Origin: CAWAYR01 sp050250955
GTDB taxonomy: Bacteria; Acidobacteriota; Vicinamibacteria; Vicinamibacterales; UBA2999
Reading direction: 5' to 3'
Length of the DNA: 64,000 nt
NCBI GenBank assembly: GCA_050250955.1
Contig: JBFWNR010000003.1
Location: 664,358-728,357, forward strand
The notes beneath the pieces are model-generated. The model did not search any database, had not been told where the DNA came from, and saw nothing but the letters and a program-made list of their open reading frames with translations. The translations under genes were made by a program, and so were the position numbers. Below are positions 1 to 7,610 of the stretch, one piece after another. Position 1 is the stretch's first letter, and each line of letters opens with the position of its first letter.

Positions 1-378
1 CACGTACTGCCCCTCGTCCCAGGTGCAGGTCTGCGTTTCGCCGTCGATCTCGGTGTGGGTGGCGCCGCGGCGCACGCTCCAGGCGATGCCGCCGACGCGG
101 TCGCGCGCCTCGAGCACGTGGTAGTCGTAGCCGAGCTTGCCCAGCTCGTAGGCGACGACGAGGCCCGAGGTGCCGGCGCCGAGGATCAGCACTTTGTTGC
201 GGGACGGCCTGCCGGTGAGCGCGGGGCGCTGGCCGGCGTCTTCCGCCATCAGCTCCCAGGAGCTGAGCGCGGTCATCACCAGCGACGAGCCGCCGATGGC
301 GCCGAGGTGTTCGAGGAAGCCGCGGCGGGTCAGGGACGGGGCAGCGGACGAGCGGAATCGGGATGCCATCTCGAGCAT
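1..378 (-). CDS. Flavin amine oxidase family protein (N-terminal part, runs off the window)
   Basis: Only the first ~126 residues are present; the gene continues past the window start. The N-terminus carries a twin-arginine export signal (SLTRRGFLEHLG), followed by the Rossmann FAD-binding motif VLILGAGTSGLVVAYELG and the second dinucleotide-contact motif LEARDRVGG. This is the arrangement of flavin monoamine oxidases and related NAD(P)/FAD amine oxidases. Two in-frame ATGs are possible (378 or 369); neither has a clear Shine-Dalgarno. It is probably an exported FAD enzyme oxidising an amine, but the substrate-binding half is not visible, so protoporphyrinogen-oxidase-like or desaturase-like relatives cannot be excluded. 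Confidence 0.85.
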   Translation of the reverse strand, partial: MLEMASRFRSSAAPSLTRRGFLEHLGAIGGSSLVMTALSSWELMAEDAGQRPALTGRPSRNKVLILGAGTSGLVVAYELGKLGYDYHVLEARDRVGGIAWSVRRGATHTEIDGETQTCTWDEGQYV

Positions 379-435
379 GCGATTATCGCATGCATAGCAC
401 GCTTCTTGCGCATCGTCCGGCGAGCCGGGCCGGCG

Positions 436-609
436 TCAGTTGCCGCCGCCGGCCTGCCGGGCCTCGGCGCGGCCCGCCATCTCCTGTTCGCCGCGCAGGA
501 TCGAGCACCAGCTCTTGTGCTCGGCCACCGGCATGCCACATTCGACGCACACGCGGACGCGCGCCCGGGGTTCCTCTGCCTTGCCGAACAGTCGCTTCAA
601 GAACGCCAT
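436..609 (-). CDS. Small Cys-containing protein of unknown function (57 aa)
   Basis: A short reading frame lies just upstream of the amine oxidase on the same strand. It begins MAFLKRLFGKAEEPRARV and contains CVECG plus a third Cys in KSWCSI, like half of a zinc ribbon. A G-rich stretch 5-9 nt before the ATG may be the ribosome site. The tail is rich in Ala, Gly and Arg. I do not recognise a named family. The Cys pattern, the start position and the lack of a competing frame make it a plausible real gene, but no function can be given. Confidence 0.5.
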   Translation of the reverse strand: MAFLKRLFGKAEEPRARVRVCVECGMPVAEHKSWCSILRGEQEMAGRAEARQAGGGN

Positions 610-781
610 GATGCCCCCGGATCAAAAGAGTCGACAGCCGCTTGGTGTCGATACGTTGGACGGGCCGTCCGCGTTCAAGGTTGGCGCCGTGCGCCGTGCG
701 CGAGCGCGCCGATGGCAGGAGCACCGCCTGGGATGACCGATGGGGGAGAGACGGACGCGCCCGCCCGGGCGTTCCGCGGGC

Positions 782-1315
782 TCAGCGTCTGCCGGCGGCC
801 GCGAAGTAGAAGTCCAGCATCGCGCGCAGGGGCGCCGGGCTGCCCCGCAGCCGGCTGCGCAGCGCCGCCCCCTCCCAGCAGTCCACGAGCAGGCTTGCCA
901 GACGCTTGACGTCGGCGTCGGCCGGCAGGTCGCCGCGCTGGCGCGCCACGGCCAGGCAGCCCGCGATCCGCGACGTGATCGCCTCGAGGCAGCCGGCAAT
1001 CCGCGCCCGGAACGTGTCGTTGACGCCCGAGAGCTCCTGTCCGAGGCCGCCGAGCAGGCAGCCCATGTAGCCCTCGTCGCGATACTTCCGCTCGCTCAGC
1101 TCGAAGAACCGCCGCACCCGTTCCAGGGGCGGGCGGCGCTCGTCGAGCAGGCACTCGTCGAGCCCGGCGTGCACCCCGTCCATGTAGGCGTCGATCACCT
1201 GCAGCGCGAAGTCCTCCTTGTCCCGGAAGTGGTGGTAGAAGGAGCCCTTCGGCGTGGCGGTCTCCGCGAGCAGCGCCTGGATCCCGAGGTCGTTGTAGCC
1301 CTGCCGCAACAGCAT
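782..1315 (-). CDS. TetR family regulator, NemR-like
   Basis: The protein has the TetR helix-turn-helix (QALLAETATPKGSFYHHFRDKEDF) and an all-alpha ligand domain. The HTH and the motif GYMGCLLG resemble E. coli NemR, where the Cys in SGCL senses electrophiles; I infer a similar sensor. The first ATG (1315) removes most of helix 1. The conserved segment TKQRLLEAGLA is encoded in frame upstream with no stop, back to a CTG at 1375, four bases from the stop of the upstream cupin gene, so real translation probably begins there with a non-ATG codon. It is co-transcribed with the cupin gene, and a NemR-type operator lies upstream of that gene, implying autoregulation. Confidence 0.88.
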   Translation of the reverse strand: MLLRQGYNDLGIQALLAETATPKGSFYHHFRDKEDFALQVIDAYMDGVHAGLDECLLDERRPPLERVRRFFELSERKYRDEGYMGCLLGGLGQELSGVNDTFRARIAGCLEAITSRIAGCLAVARQRGDLPADADVKRLASLLVDCWEGAALRSRLRGSPAPLRAMLDFYFAAAGRR

Positions 1316-1376
1316 GGCCAGGCCGGCCTCGAGCAGGCGCTGCTTCGTCGGATGGGTGGCGGACGCCGTCGTCAGA

Positions 1377-1763
1377 TCAGGCGCCCACCTTGGCGCGCAT
1401 GTGCTCGACGACCCGCACGTGCTCGTGCTGCGGGCTGAACATGATCAGCTCGGCGTCCTCGTCCACCCGCACGTTGTGGCCGGGCGGCCAGTAGAACAGG
1501 TCGTTGGTGGTGGCCGTCTCGTCGCGGCCGCCGGCGTCGGTGGCCGTCACCCGGCCGCTGAGGACGAAGCCCCAGTGCGGCGACTGGCAGGCATCGCCCT
1601 CCAGCCCCTTCAGCAGCGGGCGCGTGTCCACGCCCTTGGCGAGGGTGAAGTACTCGCCGCAGATCCGGTCGTAGCCGGCCATCGAGCCGAAGTCCATCTG
1701 CTGGCGGATGGTGGCGCCGGGAATCTGCATCCTCACGTCGACGTCGTCTTTGGCTACGCGCAT
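1377..1763 (-). CDS. Cupin-fold protein
   Basis: This is a 128-residue single-domain cupin-like protein. GDACQSPHWGFVLSGRV and FYWPPGHNVRV read as the two beta-barrel motifs, and single His residues could bind metal. The ATG at 1763 is chosen over an upstream in-frame start because GGGGAGG lies 4-10 nt before it and the upstream candidate falls in the operator. It is first in a two-gene operon with the TetR regulator. Its likely role is in handling whatever compound the regulator senses, possibly an electrophile or aldehyde; that is inference. No residues identify a specific reaction. Confidence 0.7.
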   Translation of the reverse strand: MRVAKDDVDVRMQIPGATIRQQMDFGSMAGYDRICGEYFTLAKGVDTRPLLKGLEGDACQSPHWGFVLSGRVTATDAGGRDETATTNDLFYWPPGHNVRVDEDAELIMFSPQHEHVRVVEHMRAKVGA

Positions 1764-1783
1764 CGTGACCTCCCCGGGGGGCT

Positions 1784-1801
1784 CTAGACCGATCGGTCTA
1801 G
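1784..1801. promoter_or_regulatory. Perfect palindromic operator for the NemR-like TetR regulator
   Basis: The 18-base sequence CTAGACCGATCGGTCTAG is a perfect inverted repeat. Its core TAGACC-N4-GGTCTA is the known NemR box. It lies about 20 nt upstream of the cupin start codon, between that gene and the divergent DinB gene. Confidence 0.85.
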
Positions 1802-1891
1802 TCATCGGCGCCAGGATATACCAATCGGGACAGAACGCAAGGGCACCGCCGCCAGCCCGGCCGTGGGCCCGTTGCTGCTAGCATCCCCACG

Positions 1892-2377
1892 ATGCTGGCC
1901 ACGTTGCGCGATCTGGTGGCTCACCACGGCCACGCCAACGCGATGCTGCTCGCGGCGATCGGCAGCGACTCCGGGGCGGCCGCCGACCCCGAGATTCTCG
2001 ACCTGCTGCACCACGTGCTGCTCGCCAACCGCTTCTGGCTGGTCACCGTGCTCGGCCAGCCGTTCGACCAGCCGCACGAGTCGCGGCCGGCGGCGTCGCT
2101 CGACGCGCTCGTCGAACGCTACGGGGCCACCCACGACGAGCAATCGGCGTGGCTGGCTGGGGCGACGGAGGCGGATCTCGACCGGGTGCTGGTGAGCCCG
2201 CTCATCCCGGGCGGGCAGTGCACGGTCGCGCAGGCCGTCCTGCAGGTGTGCCTGCACGGCCACGGGCACCGCGCCCAGATCGCCAAGCTGCTGCGGCGTC
2301 ACGGCACGGTGCCGCCGCAGACCGACTTCATCGTGTGGCTGACCCACCGGTCCGCAGCAGCGTCGTCCAGTTCGTGA
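1892..2377 (+). CDS. DinB-superfamily protein
   Basis: A 161-residue four-helix protein of the DinB/YfiT type. The metal-binding His residues are visible in LLHHVLLANRFW and in HGHGHRAQIA, the typical spacing for this fold. Family members include thiol-dependent transferases (bacillithiol or mycothiol S-transferases) and many of unknown role. A TAGCAT -10 box (1879-1884) ends 7 nt before the ATG with no Shine-Dalgarno, suggesting a leaderless transcript. The 3' end overlaps the convergent kinase gene by 50 nt. It may belong to the same electrophile-response locus as the cupin/TetR pair on the other strand. Confidence 0.82.
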   Translation: MLATLRDLVAHHGHANAMLLAAIGSDSGAAADPEILDLLHHVLLANRFWLVTVLGQPFDQPHESRPAASLDALVERYGATHDEQSAWLAGATEADLDRVLVSPLIPGGQCTVAQAVLQVCLHGHGHRAQIAKLLRRHGTVPPQTDFIVWLTHRSAAASSSS

Positions 2378-4991
2378 CGACGTTGACGGTGTCGGCGGAG
2401 GCGCGATTGGCCGGGCGCAGGACCAGGAACCGATCGCCGTGGACGGCGTACTGTTCCAGCACCGGCGACACGGCGTCGAGGCCGAGATCGAGCATCGGTT
2501 CGGGACGGCCGATCCGCACCGGCGAGCCAGACGTCACCGCGACACGCATCAGCCGGCCGCCGAGCTCCAGGTAGTACAAGGTGCGGTTGTCGACCCACCG
2601 CGCCTGCACGCCGCCGTCGGGCGACACCTGCCAGCGCTCCCCGGTGACCGGGAAGGGCGTGATGTAGACCTCGTTGCGGCCGGTGCGCTGGCTTTGGTAC
2701 GACACCAGGGTGCCGTCGGGCGAGAAGCGGCCCTCGTCCGACACCGAGCCGTCGTCCGAGATCGTGGTCGGGTCGTGCAGCCGATCGGTCGGCAGTGCCT
2801 TCAGCGCGAACCGGGCGGCGGTGTCGGCCAGGCCGGCGAGCAGCCAGCGACCGTCGGGGGAGAAGGCGTCGGGGAACCAGGCGCGGTCGAGCAGCGTCTC
2901 GGCCGTCGTCGAGAACGGACTCTGGCGCATCAGCGTGTCGGACAGGCGGTAGTAGATCCGCGTGCCGTCCCCGGACCACACCGGGTCGGACACCAGACCC
3001 TCGGGCGTGGTGACGGTCGAGGTCAGGTTGCGTTCGATGTCGATCAGCCGCAGCGCGCTCAGTGGACGTGACGGGCCGGGAACGACGCGCGCCACCACCC
3101 GCGCGCCGTCGGGCGACAGGTCGAAGGCGCCGTAGAAGTCCGGCGGGCCCACCGTGCCGAGCGACCGGCCGTCGCCGGCCAGCCACTCGAACTGCCGGGG
3201 CCGCTCGACCAGCTTCATGAACGCCAGCACGCCGTTGTCACTCGCCGTCAACGCCGCCACGCCGGTGGGCGGGTCCCAAGTGACGGCATCGTCGAGGAGC
3301 ACCGCGTCGCCCGTCACGGTGAGCGACGTGGTGTCGAAGGGCAGCGCGGCCAGGCCCTGCAGCCGCTGCGTCACCAGATGGCCTGCGGTCAGCACGGCCA
3401 GGGACAGCGTGTCGGCCAGCGGCGTGACCTGTCCGTCGGCGAGCCGCACCAGGACGATCTCGCGGTTGGCGGCTCCCGCCGCGCTGTTGCGGACCGCGAA
3501 GACGTGATCGGTGCGCTGATCGATGCGGCGCGGCAGCGCCAGGATCACGTCGGACGTGCCGGTCACGACGGGCGTCAGGGGGCCGCCGGCCAGGGCCCGA
3601 CGTCGTACCGGGTCGGTGCCGAGGAAGGTCAGCACCAGGGTGTCGTCGGCCAGCCAGGCCAGGCCGCGAAAGCCGTCGGGCAGGCGCTCGACCACCTGCG
3701 TCGTGCGGTCGCCGACGTCGAACCGGCGCAGCTCGCCGCCGGCCACGAACAGCACGGCGTCGCTGCCTGGCGACCAGTCGGACACCATCCCGTCGGTGCT
3801 GTCGGGCAATGGCGTGGTCTGGCCGGTGGCCAGGTCGCGCATGACCAGCTGGCGTCGTCCCGGCTCGCCGTCGGCGGGATGGATGAGGCGCCGGCCGTCT
3901 GGCGACAACGCGATGAGTGAGCGGTTCGTGAAGCCGAACGGCACCTCGAACTCGGCGCGCAAGGTCGGGGCGGCGACTACCGGCGCCGCCGGCGGCGAGA
4001 GCAGGCGGCCGAGGCCGATACCGGCGGCCAGCGCGACCAAGGCCGCAACGGCGGCCGGGAGCGCCCAACCGCGACGCGCGGGGCCCGGCGCGGCAGGCTC
4101 GCCCGCCACGGGGCTCGAGCCGGAACCCGGCCCCGAAAGACTGCTCAGGGCGTCGAGCGCGAACGACAGATCGCGGGCCGACTGGAAACGCTCCGCCGGC
4201 TGCTTTTCGAGACACCGCCGCACGATGCGATCCAGAGCCGGCGGCACCGCTTGGCCGCTGAGCGTCAGCTCCGGCGGATCGGCGGTGAGCACCGCCGACA
4301 TGGTGTCGGCCGGGGTGGCGCCCTTGAACGCCCGCCGACCCGTACACATCTCGTACAGCGTGACGCCGAGCGCGAAGAGGTCGGCGCGGTGGTCCACCGA
4401 CTGGGCGCGGATCTGCTCCGGCGCCATGTAGCCGACGGTGCCCATCACCGTGCCGGCGTCGGTGATCGGCGCCTGCGTCTGCACCGAGGTGACGCCATCG
4501 GGGGCGTGGCTCACGGCCGTCTGCGCCAGTCCGAAGTCCAGGATCTTCACGTGCCCGTCGTCGGTGACGAACAGGTTGTCGGGCTTGATGTCGCGGTGGG
4601 TGATGCCGCGGGCGTGGGCGGCAGCCAGGCCATCGGCCACCTGGCGCGCGTAGTCCACCGCCTTGCGCACTGGCAGCGGGCCCGACTCGAGCCGCTGGCG
4701 CACCGTGGCGCCCTGGAGCAGCTCGAACACCACGTAGCTGGCGGCGTCGGTGCGGCCGAAGTCGTAGATCGCCAAGATGTTCGGGTGCGAGAGCGCCGCC
4801 ACGGCCTGCGCTTCGCGCTCGAAGCGCGTGAACGCGGCAGTGGTACCGGCCAGCTGCGGCGGCAGGACTTTGAGGGCGACGTCGCGATGGAGGCGGGTGT
4901 CGCGGGCGCGATACACCTCGCCCATGCCGCCGGCGCCCAGCAGGCTGCCGATCTCGTAGGGACCGAGGGTCTGGCCTGGAGTGAGCGCCAC
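2328..4991 (-). CDS. Ser/Thr protein kinase with TolB-like beta-propeller (887 aa)
   Basis: Residues ~12-280 form a Hanks-type kinase: Gly loop LGAGGMGEVY, ATP Lys41, catalytic HRDIKPDN (Asp134), DFG (Asp152), and GYMAPEQ. One membrane helix follows (about 309-330), then ~550 residues of PD40/WD40-like repeats (SPDGRRLIH, WSPGSDAVLF, SPDGARVVAR, SPDGRWLLAG, SPDGTLVSYQ) expected outside the cytoplasm. This fusion is typical of acidobacterial kinases and suggests a sensor domain driving the kinase. The reading frame continues upstream without a stop, but the GTG at 4991 is chosen because it precedes the conserved TPGQTLGPYEI start and follows the upstream gene by 14 nt. Confidence 0.93.
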   Translation of the reverse strand: MALTPGQTLGPYEIGSLLGAGGMGEVYRARDTRLHRDVALKVLPPQLAGTTAAFTRFEREAQAVAALSHPNILAIYDFGRTDAASYVVFELLQGATVRQRLESGPLPVRKAVDYARQVADGLAAAHARGITHRDIKPDNLFVTDDGHVKILDFGLAQTAVSHAPDGVTSVQTQAPITDAGTVMGTVGYMAPEQIRAQSVDHRADLFALGVTLYEMCTGRRAFKGATPADTMSAVLTADPPELTLSGQAVPPALDRIVRRCLEKQPAERFQSARDLSFALDALSSLSGPGSGSSPVAGEPAAPGPARRGWALPAAVAALVALAAGIGLGRLLSPPAAPVVAAPTLRAEFEVPFGFTNRSLIALSPDGRRLIHPADGEPGRRQLVMRDLATGQTTPLPDSTDGMVSDWSPGSDAVLFVAGGELRRFDVGDRTTQVVERLPDGFRGLAWLADDTLVLTFLGTDPVRRRALAGGPLTPVVTGTSDVILALPRRIDQRTDHVFAVRNSAAGAANREIVLVRLADGQVTPLADTLSLAVLTAGHLVTQRLQGLAALPFDTTSLTVTGDAVLLDDAVTWDPPTGVAALTASDNGVLAFMKLVERPRQFEWLAGDGRSLGTVGPPDFYGAFDLSPDGARVVARVVPGPSRPLSALRLIDIERNLTSTVTTPEGLVSDPVWSGDGTRIYYRLSDTLMRQSPFSTTAETLLDRAWFPDAFSPDGRWLLAGLADTAARFALKALPTDRLHDPTTISDDGSVSDEGRFSPDGTLVSYQSQRTGRNEVYITPFPVTGERWQVSPDGGVQARWVDNRTLYYLELGGRLMRVAVTSGSPVRIGRPEPMLDLGLDAVSPVLEQYAVHGDRFLVLRPANRASADTVNVVTNWTTLLRTGGSATR

Positions 4992-5005
4992 GCCGATGGG
5001 CGATC

Positions 5006-6049
5006 TTATGCCACCGGCGCCCAGCGGACCGCGACCGAGCCATCCACGCCAGGCAGCGGCAGCGACGACGCTTCGTCCTCCACGGCATGGCGCTCGGCCG
5101 GCGAGAGGCGCCGCCACGGCTCGATCGACACGGTGGCGTGGTCGCGCCGCCACGTGCCGGCGATGACGCCGTCCACCAGCAGCGCCCCCGGCCACACCCG
5201 CGACGTCCACAGCCGCGCGCGATCGACGGCGCGCGCCACCAGGAACGCGCGATCGGCGGCGTCGTGCAGCAGGAAATACGTGTCGCCGCTCGGCAGCAGC
5301 CGCGCCGGGGCAGGCGCGGCGGCGGCGCGCCGCATCAGCGGCTCGTCCGAGGCCAGCAGCCAGGCATCGCCCATCGGTGTGCGGACCGGGATCAGTGCCC
5401 GCGACCGCGTCAGCTCGTCGAACGCGGCCGCCGCGGCGGGGCCCGGCAGCCCGGCCCAGCCGGCCAGGCCCGCGGCGGTGGATGGGCCGAACACGTGCAG
5501 GTAGCGGCGGGCCAGCTCGATGCGGGCGGCGCGCGGATCGGTGGCCGGCGCCGGCACGGCCCACAGCGTCGGCTGGCGCGCCCCGTCCCAGCGGATGCGG
5601 ATCCGGCCGGTGAGGGTGGCGTAGCGCAGCCGGTTGGCCGGCTCGCCCAGGGCGCGGGCGACGTCGCCGTGGAGCATCGGCCCCTTGGCCAGCGCCGCGG
5701 CCAGCCGCCCGGCCAGCGTCTCGGCGACGCGCCGGGTGGCGCCCGATTCGGGCAGCCGCGCCAGGGTGAAGAGCGCGGCGTCGCGGCCGTCCACGACGTA
5801 GGCGCTGTAGCGCGGGCCCCACACCTGCACGAGCGACGGCGCCTCCCACGTGGACGGCGTCGTGCCGCGGACGCGGGCGTGGATCGACAGCAGCGCCGCC
5901 CGCGGCATGCTGTCCTGCAGCCCGGCCCACGCTGCCATCCGCAGCGAGCGCGGACCGGCCGGCTGGCGTGCGTCGAGTCCCTGCGCGGCACGCCGGAAGG
6001 CGAGGATCTGCCCGCGGCTGAGCGCGAGCGGCGCCGGCGCGCGGCTCAC
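5006..6049 (-). CDS. Winged-helix DNA-binding protein, AlkZ-like (347 aa)
   Basis: The length, the start ALSRGQILAFRRAAQGL, and the central region with GPMLHGDVARALGEP and LLVDGVIAGTWRR match the HTH_42/AlkZ family. AlkZ-type enzymes are DNA glycosylases that unhook interstrand crosslinks or excise alkylated bases; relatives also occur in antibiotic clusters as self-resistance factors. The GTG start overlaps the stop of the upstream channel gene (GTGA), showing translational coupling. It is third in an operon of lipoprotein, channel, AlkZ-like protein and kinase. Family assignment is fairly sure; glycosylase activity is unproven because I cannot confirm the catalytic Q-x-Q motif. Confidence 0.8.
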   Translation of the reverse strand: MSRAPAPLALSRGQILAFRRAAQGLDARQPAGPRSLRMAAWAGLQDSMPRAALLSIHARVRGTTPSTWEAPSLVQVWGPRYSAYVVDGRDAALFTLARLPESGATRRVAETLAGRLAAALAKGPMLHGDVARALGEPANRLRYATLTGRIRIRWDGARQPTLWAVPAPATDPRAARIELARRYLHVFGPSTAAGLAGWAGLPGPAAAAAFDELTRSRALIPVRTPMGDAWLLASDEPLMRRAAAAPAPARLLPSGDTYFLLHDAADRAFLVARAVDRARLWTSRVWPGALLVDGVIAGTWRRDHATVSIEPWRRLSPAERHAVEDEASSLPLPGVDGSVAVRWAPVA

Positions 6050-6816
6050 CGGGTGTCCTGCGGCGGTCCGGCCTGCGGCGGTCCGGCCTCCGGCGGCAGC
6101 CGACGCTGGATGTCGGCCAGCATCGCCTTCAGCTCCGCCATCTCGGATTCGGTCTCGGCCTGCGACGGGGTGAGGAACCACGACGCGACCAGGCCCGAGA
6201 ACGAGCCGAAGACGCCGATGCCGGCCAGCATCAGGAACACCGCCACCAGCCGCCCCTCGGCGGTGGTCGGGTAGGTGTCGCCGTAGCCCACCGTGGTCAT
6301 CGTCGTCACCGCCCACCACATCGCGTCCTGCGCGGTGCGGATGTTGCCGTCGCCGCCGGCCTCGAACTGCAGCATCGCCAGCGACGAGAACACCAGCAGC
6401 AGCACGGTGAGCAGCACCGCGGCCAGGAACGCGCTCTTGGCGCGCTGCTCCAGGAAGATCGTGCCCAGGATGCGCACCGACTTCACCGCCCGCAGCACCC
6501 GCAGGATGCGGAAGACGCGCCCGGCGCGGCCCCAGCGCAGCTGGTCCACGACCGGGATGCTCGACAGCAGGTCCACCCAGCCCCAGGTGGCCAGGTAGCG
6601 CAGGCGCTGGTCGGCGCGGTAGAGGGTGATCAGGAAGTCGATGAAGAACAGCAGGCACACCGCGTTGTCGGCGTAGTCGAGCACCTGCATGGTGTCGCCG
6701 GAGAAGTCCAGCGCGGTGCCGGCCGCCAGCGTGAGCAGTGCCCACACGCTGAGCGCGAGCATGAAGAGCTGGTAGGGCGAGACCTGGCGTGACGCGGCGT
6801 CGGAATCGACCGGCAT
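6046..6816 (-). CDS. Voltage-gated-type potassium channel (256 aa)
   Basis: A six-segment ion channel subunit. S1-S3 are visible as hydrophobic stretches, and S4 carries regularly spaced arginines (RAGRVFRILRVLRAVKSVR). The pore loop WWAVTTMTTVGYGDTYP contains the canonical K+ selectivity filter TVGYGD. A short Pro/Glu-rich cytoplasmic tail includes a direct repeat, GPPQAGPPQ. It should form a tetramer in the inner membrane. It sits between a lipoprotein gene (7-nt gap) and the AlkZ-like gene (4-nt overlap). No ligand domain is present. Confidence 0.93.
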   Translation of the reverse strand: MPVDSDAASRQVSPYQLFMLALSVWALLTLAAGTALDFSGDTMQVLDYADNAVCLLFFIDFLITLYRADQRLRYLATWGWVDLLSSIPVVDQLRWGRAGRVFRILRVLRAVKSVRILGTIFLEQRAKSAFLAAVLLTVLLLVFSSLAMLQFEAGGDGNIRTAQDAMWWAVTTMTTVGYGDTYPTTAEGRLVAVFLMLAGIGVFGSFSGLVASWFLTPSQAETESEMAELKAMLADIQRRLPPEAGPPQAGPPQDTR

Positions 6817-6823
6817 CGGTGGA

Positions 6824-7588
6824 TCAGCGGGCGAGGTGCAGCGGGAACGGCGTCCGCGCCACGAAGGCGTTGACGGCGGCGAGCAGGCCCGTGCTCCGGT
6901 CGCGGACCACGAACACCGACTCCTCGCGCTGGCCGGGGTTCAGGTCGTGGTGGTCGATGAGGGCGATGTCGGGCGGGTAGGAGGGAATCACGCGGCCGTC
7001 GAGCGCGAAGTACTCGGCCTGGGCGATGGCGTCGAGCTCGCCGCGCGCGAACTGCTCGTACAGCTCCGGGAACGTCGTCGTCGAGACGATCTGCACGCCC
7101 TCGGGCGCGCGCTTCAGCAGGTCGCGCTCGGCCGCCATGCCCTTCACGGCGCCCACCTTCCGGCCGACGAAGTCGGCGATGGTCCTGTAGCGGCTGCCCT
7201 CCGCAGCGCGGATGCGCAGCGCCCGCTGCTCGTAGAGAAACGGCGCCGAGAAGGTGCCGCCCAGGCTCACCCGGTCCGGGAAGTTGGCCAGGTTGGTGGC
7301 CACCACGTCCACGACGTCCTTCCCGGCCAGCTCCCACGACCTGTCGAAGGGCACCACGCGCCACTCCGCGCGCAGGCCGAGATCCTGCGCCAGCCGCTCG
7401 GCGTAGCGATACATCCACGCCTCGGGATCGAGCGGGTCGGTGGCGGTGCCGGTGATGGCGATCGTGACGACGCCAGGTTCGAGCGTGGCGATCGCCGGCG
7501 CGGTCGGCGGGTCCGCCGGGCCGCCGCATCCCGCGAGCAGTGCCGGTATCGCCAGCACGACCACCACAGCCATTCGAGCGATCGACAT
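6824..7588 (-). CDS. ABC-type solute-binding lipoprotein (254 aa)
   Basis: The signal peptide MSIARMAVVVVLAIPALLAGC ends in a lipobox (LLAGC), so the mature protein should be a lipid-anchored periplasmic binding protein. The fold resembles family 3 or PhnD-like binding proteins: a strand VTIAITGTATDPLDPE, then VDVVATNLANFPDRV and a hinge region KVGAVKGMAAERDL. No permease or ATPase lies beside it; the next genes are a K+ channel and an AlkZ-like protein, so it is an orphan binding or sensory protein. The ATG at 7588 is chosen over the longer frame because it begins the signal peptide and follows a TATGCT -10 box (7602-7597) by 8 nt. Confidence 0.82.
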   Translation of the reverse strand: MSIARMAVVVVLAIPALLAGCGGPADPPTAPAIATLEPGVVTIAITGTATDPLDPEAWMYRYAERLAQDLGLRAEWRVVPFDRSWELAGKDVVDVVATNLANFPDRVSLGGTFSAPFLYEQRALRIRAAEGSRYRTIADFVGRKVGAVKGMAAERDLLKRAPEGVQIVSTTTFPELYEQFARGELDAIAQAEYFALDGRVIPSYPPDIALIDHHDLNPGQREESVFVVRDRSTGLLAAVNAFVARTPFPLHLAR

Positions 7589-7610
7589 GGGGTGGTAGCA
7601 TAGCCGGCCC
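7589..7610. promoter_or_regulatory. 22-bp divergent promoter with overlapping -10 boxes
   Basis: Only 22 nt separate the two start codons. TAGCAT (7596-7601) ends 9 nt before the plus-strand ATG. On the other strand TATGCT (7602-7597) ends 8 nt before the minus-strand ATG. The two boxes share five bases. Any -35 region must lie inside the opposite gene, and transcripts in both directions should be leaderless. Confidence 0.65.

Noticed and set aside
4992..5930. N-terminal extension of the Ser/Thr kinase frame
   Set aside because: The extension overlaps the AlkZ-like gene in another frame and has shadow-type composition. The kinase domain starts right after the GTG at 4991.
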